Counted from the first letter of the stretch, positions 23,481-33,105 are shown. The stretch is 38,654 nt of DNA from Actinomycetota bacterium (GCA_021324595.1 JAJPIV010000154.1:1-38654); one strand, 5' to 3'. Program-made: numbers and translations. The notes: generated from the letters alone by a model not told the origin.

Positions 23481-26400
23481 ATGTCGCCCGCAGCCGAACA
23501 TGCCGGACAGCCTCCCAGGGGGGCGCTGCTGCGCGCCGCCCTCGCCGAGCGGCTGGTCATCGCCGACGGCGCGATGGGCTCGATGCTGCAGGGCAGCCCG
23601 GTCGCCCCCGGTGACTTCGCCGGGTACGAGGGCTGCAACGAGATCCTCAACGTCACCCGGCCCGATGTCGTCCGCGCGATCCACGACGGGTACCTGGCGG
23701 CCGGCGTGGACTGCGTCACGACCAACACGTTCGGGGCGAACCTCGGCAACCTGGGCGAGTACGGCATCCCCGAGCGCATCTACGAGCTGTCCAGGGCAGG
23801 GGCGGTGCTCGCGCGGCAGGCGGCCGACGCGGCGGCGGCGGCGGACGGGCGGCCCCGGTGGGTCCTCGGCTCGATCGGCCCCGGGACCAAGCTGCCCACG
23901 CTCGGCCATGTCCGGTTCGCGCAGCTCCGCGACGCCTACGAGAGCAACGCCGCCGGGCTGCTCGACGGCGGCGCCGACGCGCTGATCGTGGAGACCTGCC
24001 AGGACCTGCTCCAGGCGAAGGCGGCGATCATCGGCGCGCGGCGGGCCATCGCCGGGCGCCCGGGCGCCGCGTCGACCCTGCTCATCGCCCAGGTGACCAT
24101 CGAGACCACCGGGGCCATGCTGCTCGGCACCGAGATCGGGGCAGCGCTGACCGCCCTCGAGCCGCTGGGCATCGACATGATCGGGCTGAACTGCGCGACC
24201 GGGCCGGCCGAGATGAGCGAGCACCTGCGCTACCTCGCCGCGCACTCGCCGCTGCCGCTGTCCTGCATGCCCAACGCCGGCCTGCCCGAGCTGACCGCGG
24301 ACGGGGCAAGATACCCGGTCACGCCGGGCGAGCTCGCCGCCGCCCACGACATGTTCGTGACCGAGTACGGCCTGGCGATGGTGGGCGGCTGCTGCGGCAC
24401 CACCCCGGAGCACCTCGCGGCCGTCGTCGGCCGGCTTGCCGGGCGGCCCGCGGCGACCCGGGCCGCCCGGCCCGAGCCCGGGGTCTCCTCGCTCTACCAG
24501 CACGTGCCGTTCCGCCAGGACACCGCGTTCCTCGCGATTGGCGAGCGGACCAACGCCAACGGATCGAAGGCGTTCCGCGAGGCGATGCTCGCGGGCCGGT
24601 ACGACGAGTGCGTCGAGATCGCCAGGTCCCAGACCAGGGACGGCGCGCACCTGCTCGACGTGTGCGTCGACTACGTCGGCCGGGACGGCGTGGCTGACAT
24701 GACCGAGATCGTGAGCCGGCTGGCGACCGCCGCGACCCTGCCGCTGGTGCTCGACTCCACCGAGCCGGAGGTGATCAGGGCCGGCCTGGAGCTGACCGGC
24801 GGCCGGTCGGTGGTCAACTCGGTGAACTACGAGGACGGCGACGGGCCGGGCTCGCGGATCGCCCGCGTCATGCCCCTGGTGGCCGAGCACGGCGCGGCCG
24901 TGATCGCGCTCACCATCGACGAGCAGGGCCAGGCCAGGACGGCCGAGCGGAAGGTGGAGGTGGCCGCCCGGCTGATCGGGGACCTGACCGGCCGGTGGGG
25001 GATGCGGGCCAGCGACATCATCGTGGACTGCCTCACCTTCCCGATCGCCACCGGCCAGGAGGAGACCCGGCGCGACGCGGCAGAGACGATCGAGGCCATC
25101 CGCGAGGTCAAGCGGCGCTTCCCCGACGTGCAGACCACGCTCGGGGTGTCGAACGTCTCGTTCGGCCTGGCCCCGGCCGCGCGCGCGGTGCTGAACTCGG
25201 TCTTCCTGCACGAGTGCGTCGCGGCCGGGCTGGACTCGGCCATCGTGCACGCCGCGCGCATCATGCCGATCGCCCGCATACCGGAGCGGCAGCTCCAGGT
25301 CGCCCTCGACCTGATCTATGACCGCAGGGACGGCTCGTACGACCCGCTGGAGGAGATGCTCAGGCTCTTCGAGGGAGTCGACGCGGCGTCGCAGCGCGCC
25401 GACCGGGCCGCCGAGCTGCGTGCCCTGCCGCTCGCCGAGCGCCTCAAGCGCCGGATCATCGACGGCGAGCGGGGCGGGCTCGAGGAAGACCTGGACGAGG
25501 CGCTGCGGGAGCGCCCCGCCCTGGAGATCGTCAACGACGTGCTGCTGGACGCCATGCGGACAGTGGGCGACCTGTTCGGCTCCGGGCAGATGCAGCTGCC
25601 GTTCGTGCTGCAGTCCGCCGAGGTCATGAAGGCGGCCGTGGGCTATCTCGAGCCCCACATGGAGCGCACCGGGGAGGTGGGGAAGGGCAAGATCCTGCTC
25701 GCCACCGTCAAAGGCGACGTGCATGACATCGGCAAGAACCTGGTCGACATCATCCTGTCGAACAATGGCTACGACGTGGTGAATCTCGGGATCAAGCAGC
25801 CGATCTCGGCCATCATCGCGGCGGCGGACGAGCATGGCGTCGACGTGATCGGGATGTCCGGCCTGCTGGTCAAGTCCACCGTGGTGATGCGGGACAACCT
25901 CGCCGAGCTCAACGCGCGCGGCCTTGCCGGGAGGTGGCCGGTGCTGCTCGGCGGCGCCGCGCTGACCAGGTCCTACGTCGAGCAGGACCTGGCGCAGATG
26001 TTCGCCGGGCAGGTCCGCTACGCCAGGGACGCGTTCGAGGGGCTGCGGCTGATGGACGCGTTCATGGCGGTCCGCCGCGGCGTCCCGGGCGCCGAGCTGC
26101 CGGCCCTGCGGCAGCGGCGGGTCCGGGCGGCGGCGCGGCCGGCGGAGGACGAGGACTCCGGCCGGGCCCGCTCCGACGTCTCTGCGCTGGTCCCGGTCCC
26201 CGATCCGCCGTTCCTCGGCACCCGGGTCGCCCGCGGCATCCCGCTCGCCGACTACGCCGCCTACCTCGACGAGCGGGCGCTGTTCCTCGGCCAGTGGGGG
26301 CTCAAGCCCGCCCGGGGGGGCGCCGGCCCCGGCTACGACGAGCTCGCGGCGACGCAGGGCCGCCCCCGGCTGCGCATGTGGCTGGAACGGGTGCAGACCG

Positions 26401-26987
26401 AGGGGCTCGTCCAGGCCGCTGTCGTGCACGGGTACTTCCGGTGCGTCAGCGAGGGCAACGACCTGATCGTCCTCGGCGAGGACGGGGCGGAGCGGGAGCG
26501 GTTCAGCTTCCCGAGGCAGCGCCGCGACCGCAGGCTGTGCCTTGCCGATTTCTTCCGCCCCCGCTCCAGCGGCGAGACCGACGTGCTCGCGCTGCAGCTG
26601 GTGACCATGGGCCCGAGGATCAGCGAGGCCACCGCGGAGCTGTTCGCCAAGCACGCCTACCGCGACTACCTGGAGCTGCACGGCCTGTCGGTGCAGCTGG
26701 CCGAGGCGCTCGCCGAGTTCTGGCACGCCCGGGTCCGCGCCGAGCTCGGGATCAGCGGCGATGACCCGGACACCCTCGACGGCATCCTGCGCGTCGGATA
26801 CCGGGGCTGCCGCTACTCGTTCGGCTACCCGGCCTGCCCGAACCTGGAGGACAGGGCCACGGTGATGCGCCTGCTCGGGGGGGAGCGGATCGGCGTGGAG
26901 CTGTCCGAGGAGTTCCAGCTGGCACCCGAGCAGTCCACCGACGCGCTGATCGCGCACCACCCCGAGGCGAGCTACTTCAGTGTCTGA
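23481..26987 (+). CDS. metH: Cobalamin-dependent methionine synthase
   Basis: MetH transfers the methyl of 5-methyl-tetrahydrofolate to homocysteine through cobalamin. The 1168 residues (from ATG 23481) show all four modules: homocysteine domain with the zinc motif VGGCCGTTPEH near 300; pterin domain with FLAIGERTNANGSKAF near 350; the B12 cap and binding domain with DVHDIGKN near 746 (the histidine is the cobalt ligand) and VIGMSGLLVKSTVVMRDN; and the reactivation domain with RVGYRGCRYSFGYPACPNLEDR near 1104 that binds SAM. It is near normal length (about 1170-1230). An ATG 12 nt upstream overlaps the -10 box and is less likely. A HAD-family gene overlaps its end by 8 bp. Confidence 0.96.
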   Translation: MSPAAEHAGQPPRGALLRAALAERLVIADGAMGSMLQGSPVAPGDFAGYEGCNEILNVTRPDVVRAIHDGYLAAGVDCVTTNTFGANLGNLGEYGIPERIYELSRAGAVLARQAADAAAAADGRPRWVLGSIGPGTKLPTLGHVRFAQLRDAYESNAAGLLDGGADALIVETCQDLLQAKAAIIGARRAIAGRPGAASTLLIAQVTIETTGAMLLGTEIGAALTALEPLGIDMIGLNCATGPAEMSEHLRYLAAHSPLPLSCMPNAGLPELTADGARYPVTPGELAAAHDMFVTEYGLAMVGGCCGTTPEHLAAVVGRLAGRPAATRAARPEPGVSSLYQHVPFRQDTAFLAIGERTNANGSKAFREAMLAGRYDECVEIARSQTRDGAHLLDVCVDYVGRDGVADMTEIVSRLATAATLPLVLDSTEPEVIRAGLELTGGRSVVNSVNYEDGDGPGSRIARVMPLVAEHGAAVIALTIDEQGQARTAERKVEVAARLIGDLTGRWGMRASDIIVDCLTFPIATGQEETRRDAAETIEAIREVKRRFPDVQTTLGVSNVSFGLAPAARAVLNSVFLHECVAAGLDSAIVHAARIMPIARIPERQLQVALDLIYDRRDGSYDPLEEMLRLFEGVDAASQRADRAAELRALPLAERLKRRIIDGERGGLEEDLDEALRERPALEIVNDVLLDAMRTVGDLFGSGQMQLPFVLQSAEVMKAAVGYLEPHMERTGEVGKGKILLATVKGDVHDIGKNLVDIILSNNGYDVVNLGIKQPISAIIAAADEHGVDVIGMSGLLVKSTVVMRDNLAELNARGLAGRWPVLLGGAALTRSYVEQDLAQMFAGQVRYARDAFEGLRLMDAFMAVRRGVPGAELPALRQRRVRAAARPAEDEDSGRARSDVSALVPVPDPPFLGTRVARGIPLADYAAYLDERALFLGQWGLKPARGGAGPGYDELAATQGRPRLRMWLERVQTEGLVQAAVVHGYFRCVSEGNDLIVLGEDGAERERFSFPRQRRDRRLCLADFFRPRSSGETDVLALQLVTMGPRISEATAELFAKHAYRDYLELHGLSVQLAEALAEFWHARVRAELGISGDDPDTLDGILRVGYRGCRYSFGYPACPNLEDRATVMRLLGGERIGVELSEEFQLAPEQSTDALIAHHPEASYFSV

Positions 26988-27747
26988 CGGCACCGGGGCG
27001 GCGGGCCGGCTGCCCCAGGCCGTGCTGTTCGACATGGACGGGCTGCTCGTCGACTCCGAGCCGCTCTGGTACGAGGTGGAGAGCGCGGTCATGGCCCGGC
27101 TCGGCGGCCGGTGGAGCCCGGCCGACCAGCGGGCGCTGATCGGCAGCACCCTCGACCGGGCCGTGACCTACCTGCTCGGCCGCGCGAGGGCGGCGCCTGC
27201 CGGCCGGGAGCAGGCGGGCCGGGAGCAGGCGGGCCGGGAGCAGGTGGCACGGTGGCTGCTGGACGGGATGAGCGCGCTGCTGGCCGAGCGGGACGTCCCG
27301 CTCCAGCCCGGGGCGGCGGCCCTGCACGCCGGGCTCGCCGCGGCCGGCATCCCGTGCGCGCTGGTCACCTCGTCGCAGCCGGAGATCGTCGCGAAGGTGC
27401 TCGACCGGACCGGGCTCCGCTTCGACGCCGTGGTCACCGGAGCGGACGTGCGGCACGGCAAGCCGCACCCCGAGCCCTACCTGCGGGCGGCCGCGCTGCT
27501 CGGCGCAGGTCCCCGGAGCTGCGCGGCGCTCGAGGACTCCCCGACCGGGGCCGCCTCGGCCGCGGCCGCCGGCTGCGCGGTGGTGATCGTCCCGGGCGGG
27601 CCCGCCGCCGGCTGGCGAGGGCGCGTTCCGGCGCACCGGGCGGCGTCGCTCACCGAGGTCACGCCGGCGCTGCTCGGGGACCTCGTCTGGCGCCAGCTGG
27701 GGTCGGCCGCGCCCTCCGGCGGCCTTGCGGGGATCCGCCCGGACTGA
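26980..27747 (+). CDS. HAD-superfamily hydrolase (phosphatase/phosphoglucomutase-like, subfamily IA)
   Basis: The 255-residue protein has the HAD nucleophile motif LFDMDGLLVDSEPLWYEVE (D18 and D20), a helical cap domain (about 24-100), motif II VTSSQP (about 128-133), the motif III lysine in GKPHPEPYLRAA (about 161) and motif IV ALEDSPTGAASAAAAGC (about 184-200). This is the beta-phosphoglucomutase-like group of small-molecule phosphatases. It starts with a GTG inside the last codons of metH (8-bp overlap), implying translational coupling; the pair is conserved in actinobacteria. An in-frame 15-bp triplication puts AGREQ three times in the cap domain (about 73-88), an unusual insertion. The substrate is unknown. 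Confidence 0.9.
   Translation: MSDGTGAAGRLPQAVLFDMDGLLVDSEPLWYEVESAVMARLGGRWSPADQRALIGSTLDRAVTYLLGRARAAPAGREQAGREQAGREQVARWLLDGMSALLAERDVPLQPGAAALHAGLAAAGIPCALVTSSQPEIVAKVLDRTGLRFDAVVTGADVRHGKPHPEPYLRAAALLGAGPRSCAALEDSPTGAASAAAAGCAVVIVPGGPAAGWRGRVPAHRAASLTEVTPALLGDLVWRQLGSAAPSGGLAGIRPD
27202..27246 (+). repeat. 15-bp tandem repeat inside the HAD gene
   Basis: Three consecutive units of ggccgggagcaggcg (27202-27216, 27217-27231, 27232-27246, the last with one change) encode AGREQ repeats. Being in frame, copy-number change would lengthen or shorten the cap domain by five residues without breaking the gene. Confidence 0.85.
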
Positions 27748-27904
27748 CGGTCGCCCAGGCGTGCCCCAAGTCACGGCGCAGTTGCGGTTCTGTAACCACT
27801 GTGACCTGATCCGGCCAGGTGGGTGGACAGATGGCATGGTTGCTCGGTAGCAATAAGCAGCGTTCGTGTGCCTGGACATCAAGCCGGGCCAGAAGGAGTT
27901 GCTC

Positions 27905-29749
27905 ATGATACCGATCACCAAGCGAGCAGTGGCGATCTCGGCGGCGCTGCTGACGGCCGGAGGGCTGGCCGCGTGCTCGTCGACGTCAACGCCTTCGGGG
28001 CCATCGAGCGGCCCTCCGTCGAAGCCGACGGGCGTGCTCCGGCTGGTCGCCGCGAGCGGATTCGACCACCTGGACCCGGTGTCGGCCTACTACACCGCGG
28101 ACTACATCCTGGAGCGCGCCTACACCAGGCAGCTGCTCGCGTACCCGTACGCGGTGCCGCTGGCGGTCGGCGACGCGCAGTGGAACAAGGCGGTCACCCC
28201 GGTGGCCGACGTCGCGACCCAGGTGCCGACGACCTCCAACGGCGGGATCACCAATGGCGGGCTGACCTACACCTTCCACATCCGGCCCGGCGTGACCTGG
28301 CAGACCGGCGCCCCGGTGACCTCCGCGGACTTCCTGCGCGAGTTCAAGGCGTTCTGCAACCCGGCGCCCGGCGGCTTCGTGGGCAACATCGTGTACTTTG
28401 AGGCCACGATCAAGGGCATGACCCAGTACTGCAACGCGGAGCAGGCGTACTTCAAGAACACCAAGGCACACCCGATCACCGCGGCGGACGTGGCCAACTT
28501 CCAGAACACCCACTCGATCTCCGGCATCGCCACGCCGAGCCCGACCGAGATCCAGTTCACCCTGGTCCACCCGGCGGCCGACTTCATCTACATCATGGCG
28601 ATGCCGTTCACCTCGGCGCGGCCGGCCAGCTACGACAGCTACCTGCCGAACAGCGCCCAGCTGAACCAGCACATCATTTCCGACGGCCCGTACGAGATCA
28701 GCTCCAACGTGCCGGGCAAGTCGCTGACGATGGTGCCGAACCCCAACTGGAAGGCCTCTAGCGACCCGATCAGGCACCAGTGGGTCAAGGAGATCACGCT
28801 CACGATCGGCGTCACCTCCGCGGCGACCCAGCTGGCGGACGAGAAGGCCGGCACCTACGACCTGGTGCAGGACACCCCGTTCGAGTCGACCGCGATCCCG
28901 GGCCTGCTCGCCAGCCACGACCCGCACTTCCGTATCTGGCCGTGGAGCGACACCTTCCCGTACATCGTGTTCAACCTGCGCAGCCCGGATGCCGGCCACG
29001 CGATGGCCAAGCTCGGCGTCCGCCAGGCGTTCGAATACGGCGTCAACAAGGTCGCGGTGCAGAAGGTCTACGGCGGCCCGCCGGTCGCGAAGATCATCAA
29101 CTCGGTGATCCCGCCCGGCAACGTGGGCTACACCGCCACCAACCTGTACCCGGACAACAACGGCAACGGCGACCCGGCCAAGTGCAAGGCCACGCTCGCC
29201 GCGGCGGGCTACCCGCACGGCCTGACGCTGACGGCGCTGTACATCAACGACTCGATCAACACCCAGCTGTTCCAGGCGGTCCAGGCCAGCCTCACCAGCT
29301 GCGGCATCACCCTGAAGGGCAAGCCCGAGCCCGGGTCGAGCTACTTCACCGACCTCGGCAACGCCCCGGCCAACAACAAGCCGGGCACCTGGGACATCGG
29401 CTTCCCCGGCTGGATCCCCGACTGGTTCGGCCTCAACGGCCGGACGATCATCCCGCCGTTCTTCCAGACCGACTGCGTGGTCAACACCATCAACTACGGG
29501 TGCGTCAACAACGCCCAGATGGACAAGCTGATCACGCAGGCGGAGCAGGCCACCTCGACATCGCAGGCGGCGTCGCTGTGGACGCAGGCGAACCTGCTGG
29601 CGATGAAGAACGCCTGGATCGTCCCGCTGACGGACCAGCAGGCGCCGTACTACTCCAGCAGCCGGGTGCACAACCCGGGCTCGACGGCGATCGCCTACCA
29701 GCCCAACATCGGCGGGCCGGACATCACCAACATCTGGGTGACCGGCTGA
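27905..29749 (+). CDS. Extracellular solute-binding lipoprotein of the second peptide importer
   Basis: The 614-residue family-5 binding protein starts MIPITKRAVAISAALL and has lipobox LAAC at about residue 24, followed by a Ser/Thr/Pro linker. Body motifs: LRLVAASGFDHLDPVSAYYTADYILERAYTRQLL, TYTFHIRPGVTWQTGAPVTSADF (W-TG-PVTSAD, about 121-143) and a C-terminal lobe with NPNW and IGFPGWIPDWFGL. Several cysteines (CNPAPG, QYCN, DCV..CVN) suggest disulphides. AAGGAG lies 7 nt before the ATG at 27905, so an upstream in-frame TTG/GTG extension is not needed. It is about 5 residues shorter than the first binding protein but only loosely similar, so the two importers probably take different substrates. 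Confidence 0.92.
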   Translation: MIPITKRAVAISAALLTAGGLAACSSTSTPSGPSSGPPSKPTGVLRLVAASGFDHLDPVSAYYTADYILERAYTRQLLAYPYAVPLAVGDAQWNKAVTPVADVATQVPTTSNGGITNGGLTYTFHIRPGVTWQTGAPVTSADFLREFKAFCNPAPGGFVGNIVYFEATIKGMTQYCNAEQAYFKNTKAHPITAADVANFQNTHSISGIATPSPTEIQFTLVHPAADFIYIMAMPFTSARPASYDSYLPNSAQLNQHIISDGPYEISSNVPGKSLTMVPNPNWKASSDPIRHQWVKEITLTIGVTSAATQLADEKAGTYDLVQDTPFESTAIPGLLASHDPHFRIWPWSDTFPYIVFNLRSPDAGHAMAKLGVRQAFEYGVNKVAVQKVYGGPPVAKIINSVIPPGNVGYTATNLYPDNNGNGDPAKCKATLAAAGYPHGLTLTALYINDSINTQLFQAVQASLTSCGITLKGKPEPGSSYFTDLGNAPANNKPGTWDIGFPGWIPDWFGLNGRTIIPPFFQTDCVVNTINYGCVNNAQMDKLITQAEQATSTSQAASLWTQANLLAMKNAWIVPLTDQQAPYYSSSRVHNPGSTAIAYQPNIGGPDITNIWVTG

Positions 29750-29769
29750 GCCGAGGCGGTTAGCGGTGA

Positions 29770-29806
29770 GATTCGGCCGGGTATGCTCCGCATACCCGGC
29801 CGAATC
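29770..29806 (+). terminator. Very strong hairpin after second binding-protein gene
   Basis: gattcggccgggtatgc (29770-29786) pairs without mismatch with gcatacccggccgaatc (29790-29806), a 17-bp stem on a 3-nt loop, 20 bp after the lipoprotein stop. A TACGCT -10-like box (29827-29832) follows before the ATPase gene. It likely cuts off most transcription after the binding-protein gene or stabilises its mRNA. Confidence 0.8.
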
Positions 29807-29924
29807 CGGTTGCGCGGCACATCAGGTACGCTGTGCTGCCGCATCGTCACGCCAGGGCCCCCGACCGCGCCCGGACCTGGCTCCAGCGACTCGCACCGCG
29901 GCGCGGCGGTATCGGAGGAGCTCA

Positions 29925-31013
29925 GTGAGCCTGCTTGACGTGACCGACCTGCGCGTCAGCTTCCCCACGGCCGACGGGGTGGTGCAGGCGGTCCGCGGGG
30001 TGTCGTTCAGCGTCGACACCGGCCGGACTCTCGGGATCGTCGGGGAGTCCGGCAGCGGCAAGACCGTCCTGACCCAGACCCTGCTCGGGCTGACCCCCGG
30101 GAGCCAGGTGAGCGGGACGGCGATGTTCAACGGGGTCAACCTCATCGGGCTGGGCCCGGACCAGATGCGACGCATCCGCGGCGAGCAGATCGCGGTGGTC
30201 TTCCAGGACCCGCTCACCAGCCTGCACCCGCTCTACCGGGTCGGGTGGCAGATCGCCGAGATGATCCGCGCCCATGACAAGTCCGTCAGCCGCAAGCAGG
30301 CCCGCGAGCGCGCCATCGACCTGCTGGGCCGGGTCGGCATCCCGCAGCCCAGCAGGCGGGTGGACGACTACCCGCACCAGTTCTCCGGGGGCATGCGGCA
30401 GCGCGCCATGATCGCGATGGCGCTCTCGCTGAGCCCCAAGCTGATCATCGCGGACGAGCCGACGACGGCGCTGGACGCGACCGTGCAGGCGCAGATCCTC
30501 GACCTGCTGCTGCGGCTGCAGCAGGAGTCCGACACCGCCCTGATCATGATCACGCATGACCTGGGCGTGATCGCCGACATCGCCGACGAGGTCATGGTCA
30601 TGTACGCGGGGCGGGCGGCGGAGAAGGCGAGCAAGCACGACATCTTCTACGCCCCCCACCACCCCTACACCAAGGGGCTGCTGGAGTCGATCCCGCGCAG
30701 CTCGGCTGCGGCGGACCGGCTCAAGCCGATCACCGGCCAGCCGCCCAGCCTCATCCACCTGCCCAGCGGCTGCGCGTTCCACCCCAGGTGCGCCTACGTG
30801 ATGGACCGGTGCCTGACCGAGGAGCCGCAGCTGCGCTCGGTCGGCGACGCCGGCGCCCACAAGTCCGCCTGCTGGCTGCCCGCCGCAGCGATCGGCACGG
30901 CCGAGGCGGCCGAGGCGGCCCGCCGCCGGGCGGTCGGCGAGGGCAGGCACGCGGCGGCCGCCCGGGTCGCCGAGGAGATCGCCGCGAGCCCGGAGGGGAG
31001 CGTGATCGCATGA
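29925..31013 (+). CDS. Oligopeptide-type importer ATP-binding protein (DppD-like)
   Basis: The 362-residue ATPase shows GESGSGKTVL (Walker A), FSGGMRQR (signature), [18 protein letters not shown] (Walker B) and THDLGVIADIADEVMVMYAGR. The oligopeptide-transporter C-terminal domain follows, with FHPRCAYVMDRC. After about residue 310 an Ala/Arg-rich tail extends it. The GTG at 29925 has GGAGGAG 4 nt upstream; the open frame continues to 29766 but crosses the hairpin and is not coding. The next ATPase gene overlaps its stop (ATGA). It powers the import complex with the DppF-like protein. Confidence 0.92.
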   Translation: MSLLDVTDLRVSFPTADGVVQAVRGVSFSVDTGRTLGIVGESGSGKTVLTQTLLGLTPGSQVSGTAMFNGVNLIGLGPDQMRRIRGEQIAVVFQDPLTSLHPLYRVGWQIAEMIRAHDKSVSRKQARERAIDLLGRVGIPQPSRRVDDYPHQFSGGMRQRAMIAMALSLSPKLIIADEPTTALDATVQAQILDLLLRLQQESDTALIMITHDLGVIADIADEVMVMYAGRAAEKASKHDIFYAPHHPYTKGLLESIPRSSAAADRLKPITGQPPSLIHLPSGCAFHPRCAYVMDRCLTEEPQLRSVGDAGAHKSACWLPAAAIGTAEAAEAARRRAVGEGRHAAAARVAEEIAASPEGSVIA

Positions 31014-32080
31014 GCGGCCCGCTCAGCGCCGTCCCGGCCGACGGCGGGGGCTCGGGCGAGCTGCTGCGGGTGGAGAACCTGGTCAAGTACTTCCCGGTCC
31101 GCAGCACTGGCATGGTCCGCCGGACGATCGGTCAGGTGCAGGCAGTGGACGGGGTGTCGCTGACGATCGGGCGCGGCCAGACGCTCGGCCTCGTCGGCGA
31201 GACCGGGTGCGGCAAGTCCACCCTGGCCCGGTGCATCGCGGGCCTGATCCCGGTGACCTCGGGCACAGTGACCTTCGAGGGCCACGACATCACGAACCTG
31301 CCCCGCCGGGCGATGCGGCCGTTCCGGCGGGAGATCCAGATGATCTTCCAGGATCCGTACGGCTCGCTGAACCCCCGGCGACGGGTCGGGGCGATCATCG
31401 GCGACCCGTTCGCGATCCACAAGACCGCGACCGGCAACGAGCGCAAGCGGGCCGTCCAGGAGCTCATGGAGCGGGTCGGGCTGAACCCGGAGCACTACAA
31501 CCGGTTCCCCGCGGAGTTCTCCGGCGGCCAGCGGCAGCGGATCGGGGTGGCCAGGGCGCTGGCCCTGCGGCCCAAGCTGATCATCTGCGACGAGCCGGTC
31601 TCCGCGCTCGACGTGTCCATCCAGGCCCAGGTCCTGAACCTGCTCGCCGACCTGCAGGACGACTTCGGCCTGTCGTACCTGTTCATCGCGCACGACCTGG
31701 AGGTCGTGCGGCACGTCAGCGACTCGGTGATCGTCATGTACCTCGGCCGGATCGCCGAGGCCGGGCCGAAGGACCCCGTCTACGACACGCCGAGGCACCC
31801 CTACACCGCGGCGCTGCTGTCCGCGTCCCCGGCCGCCGACCCGGAGTCGGCGGCGAGCCGGCAGCGCATCATCCTCACCGGCGACGTCCCGTCGCCGATC
31901 AACCCGCCGAGCGGCTGCCGGTTCCACCCGCGCTGCCCCAAGGCCCAGGAACTGTGCAGCCAGTCGGTGCCCGAGCTCGAGCCCAAGAGCGGCGGCGAGC
32001 CCACCCACCTCACCGCCTGCCACTATCCCGTGCAGGCCGGGGAGATCCTGGCGAGCACCGGACGGAGGGAGCCGGTATGA
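31010..32080 (+). CDS. Oligopeptide-type importer ATP-binding protein (DppF-like)
   Basis: The 356-residue ATPase has a loop after the first strand (STGMVRRTIGQVQAVDG) typical of DppF/OppF, Walker A GETGCGKST, signature FSGGQRQR, Walker [19 protein letters not shown] and a C-terminal domain with CRFHPRCPKAQELC plus a later cysteine. The ATG overlaps the previous stop (ATGA) and GGAGGGGAG lies upstream, so it is translationally coupled to DppD. The next permease gene also overlaps its stop by ATGA. With the DppD-like partner it forms the heterodimer that the first importer encodes as one fused chain. Confidence 0.93.
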   Translation: MSGPLSAVPADGGGSGELLRVENLVKYFPVRSTGMVRRTIGQVQAVDGVSLTIGRGQTLGLVGETGCGKSTLARCIAGLIPVTSGTVTFEGHDITNLPRRAMRPFRREIQMIFQDPYGSLNPRRRVGAIIGDPFAIHKTATGNERKRAVQELMERVGLNPEHYNRFPAEFSGGQRQRIGVARALALRPKLIICDEPVSALDVSIQAQVLNLLADLQDDFGLSYLFIAHDLEVVRHVSDSVIVMYLGRIAEAGPKDPVYDTPRHPYTAALLSASPAADPESAASRQRIILTGDVPSPINPPSGCRFHPRCPKAQELCSQSVPELEPKSGGEPTHLTACHYPVQAGEILASTGRREPV

Positions 32081-33105
32081 GCGTCACCGACATCGCGTTC
32101 GAGGCGCAGGCCGCCGAGGCCGTGCCGGAGCAGGCGATCGAGGGCCGCAGCCAGCTGCAGCTCACCTGGCGGCGGCTGAGGCACGACCGGATGGCGATCG
32201 CCTCGGTGGTCGTCATCCTCGTCATGGCCGTGCTCGCGCTGCTGGCACCGCTGTTCGCCAGCCTCACCGGCCACGGGGTCGACCAGCCGTTCACGAACAC
32301 CGGGCTGACCGCGGACGGCATTCCCGTACCGCCGGGCACCAACGGGTTCATCCTCGGCTCGGACTACATCGGCCGGGACCTGCTCATCCGGATCCTGTAC
32401 GGCGCCCGGCTGTCCCTGTTCGTGGGGATCACCACGACGCTGATCGCGACCGTGGCCGGGGTCACGATCGGCCTGGTCGCCGGGTACTTCGGCGGCTGGG
32501 TCGACAGCGTGCTCGCCCGGTTCATCGACGCCGTGCTGGCCTTCCCGGTCGTCGTGCTCGCCCTGGCCCTCGCGGCGGTGTTCGGCGCCAGCCTGCCGAT
32601 CGTGCTCGGGGTGATCTCGTTCTTCTCCTGGGCCGGGATCTCCCGGATCGTGCGGGGCCAGACGCTGTCGCTGAAGGAGAAGGAGTACATCGAGGCGGCC
32701 AGGTCGCTGGGGGCCGCGCCGCTGCGGATCATGTTCGTCGACATCCTGCCGAACCTGATCGGCCCGGTGCTCGTGCTCGCCACGCTGTACATCCCGAACG
32801 CGATCGTGTTCGAGGCGACCTTGTCCTTCCTCGGCATCGGCATCCCGGCGCCGACCGCCGACTGGGGCAGCATCCTGTCCGAGGCGCAGAACTACTACCA
32901 GGTCTCCTGGTGGTACGTGGTCTTCCCGGCCGCCGCGCTGCTCGTCACCACGCTCGCGTTCAACCTGCTCGGCGACGGCATCCGGGACGCGCTGGATCCG
33001 CGGACCGAGCGGCTGTTCGCGGCCGGCCGCAAGAGCCGGCGCCGCCGCCGCCGCGAGGGGCCCGCGATCGCGCTCGCCGCGCCCGCCGGGGGGAGTGAGG
33101 CGTAG
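32077..33105 (+). CDS. Oligopeptide-type importer permease (DppC-like)
   Basis: The 342-residue permease has a cytoplasmic N-terminus (about 1-40), first segment ASVVVILVMAVLALLAPLF, a periplasmic loop with FILGSDYIGRDLLIRILYGARLSL (the GTDxxGRD motif), and four to five further segments. The coupling loop is LKEKEYIEAARSLGAAPLRIMFVDILPN. The C-terminus ends in a basic run (KSRRRRRREG, about 318-330). The ATG overlaps the DppF stop, and the DppB permease ATG begins directly after its stop. Gene order in this operon (binding protein, D, F, C, B) is the reverse of the usual order for the membrane genes. Confidence 0.93.
   Translation: MSVTDIAFEAQAAEAVPEQAIEGRSQLQLTWRRLRHDRMAIASVVVILVMAVLALLAPLFASLTGHGVDQPFTNTGLTADGIPVPPGTNGFILGSDYIGRDLLIRILYGARLSLFVGITTTLIATVAGVTIGLVAGYFGGWVDSVLARFIDAVLAFPVVVLALALAAVFGASLPIVLGVISFFSWAGISRIVRGQTLSLKEKEYIEAARSLGAAPLRIMFVDILPNLIGPVLVLATLYIPNAIVFEATLSFLGIGIPAPTADWGSILSEAQNYYQVSWWYVVFPAAALLVTTLAFNLLGDGIRDALDPRTERLFAAGRKSRRRRRREGPAIALAAPAGGSEA

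Noticed and set aside
23214-27149. A 1311-codon open frame on the minus strand opposite metH
   Set aside because: It mirrors metH codon bias: high GC at third positions leaves the antisense frame open. Its residues (R, H, P, V, Q, L) form no recognisable domain.
29766-29924. N-terminal extension of the importer 2 ATPase frame
   Set aside because: It includes the 17-bp hairpin and lacks homology; the GTG at 29925 has an excellent ribosome site and the family N-terminus.
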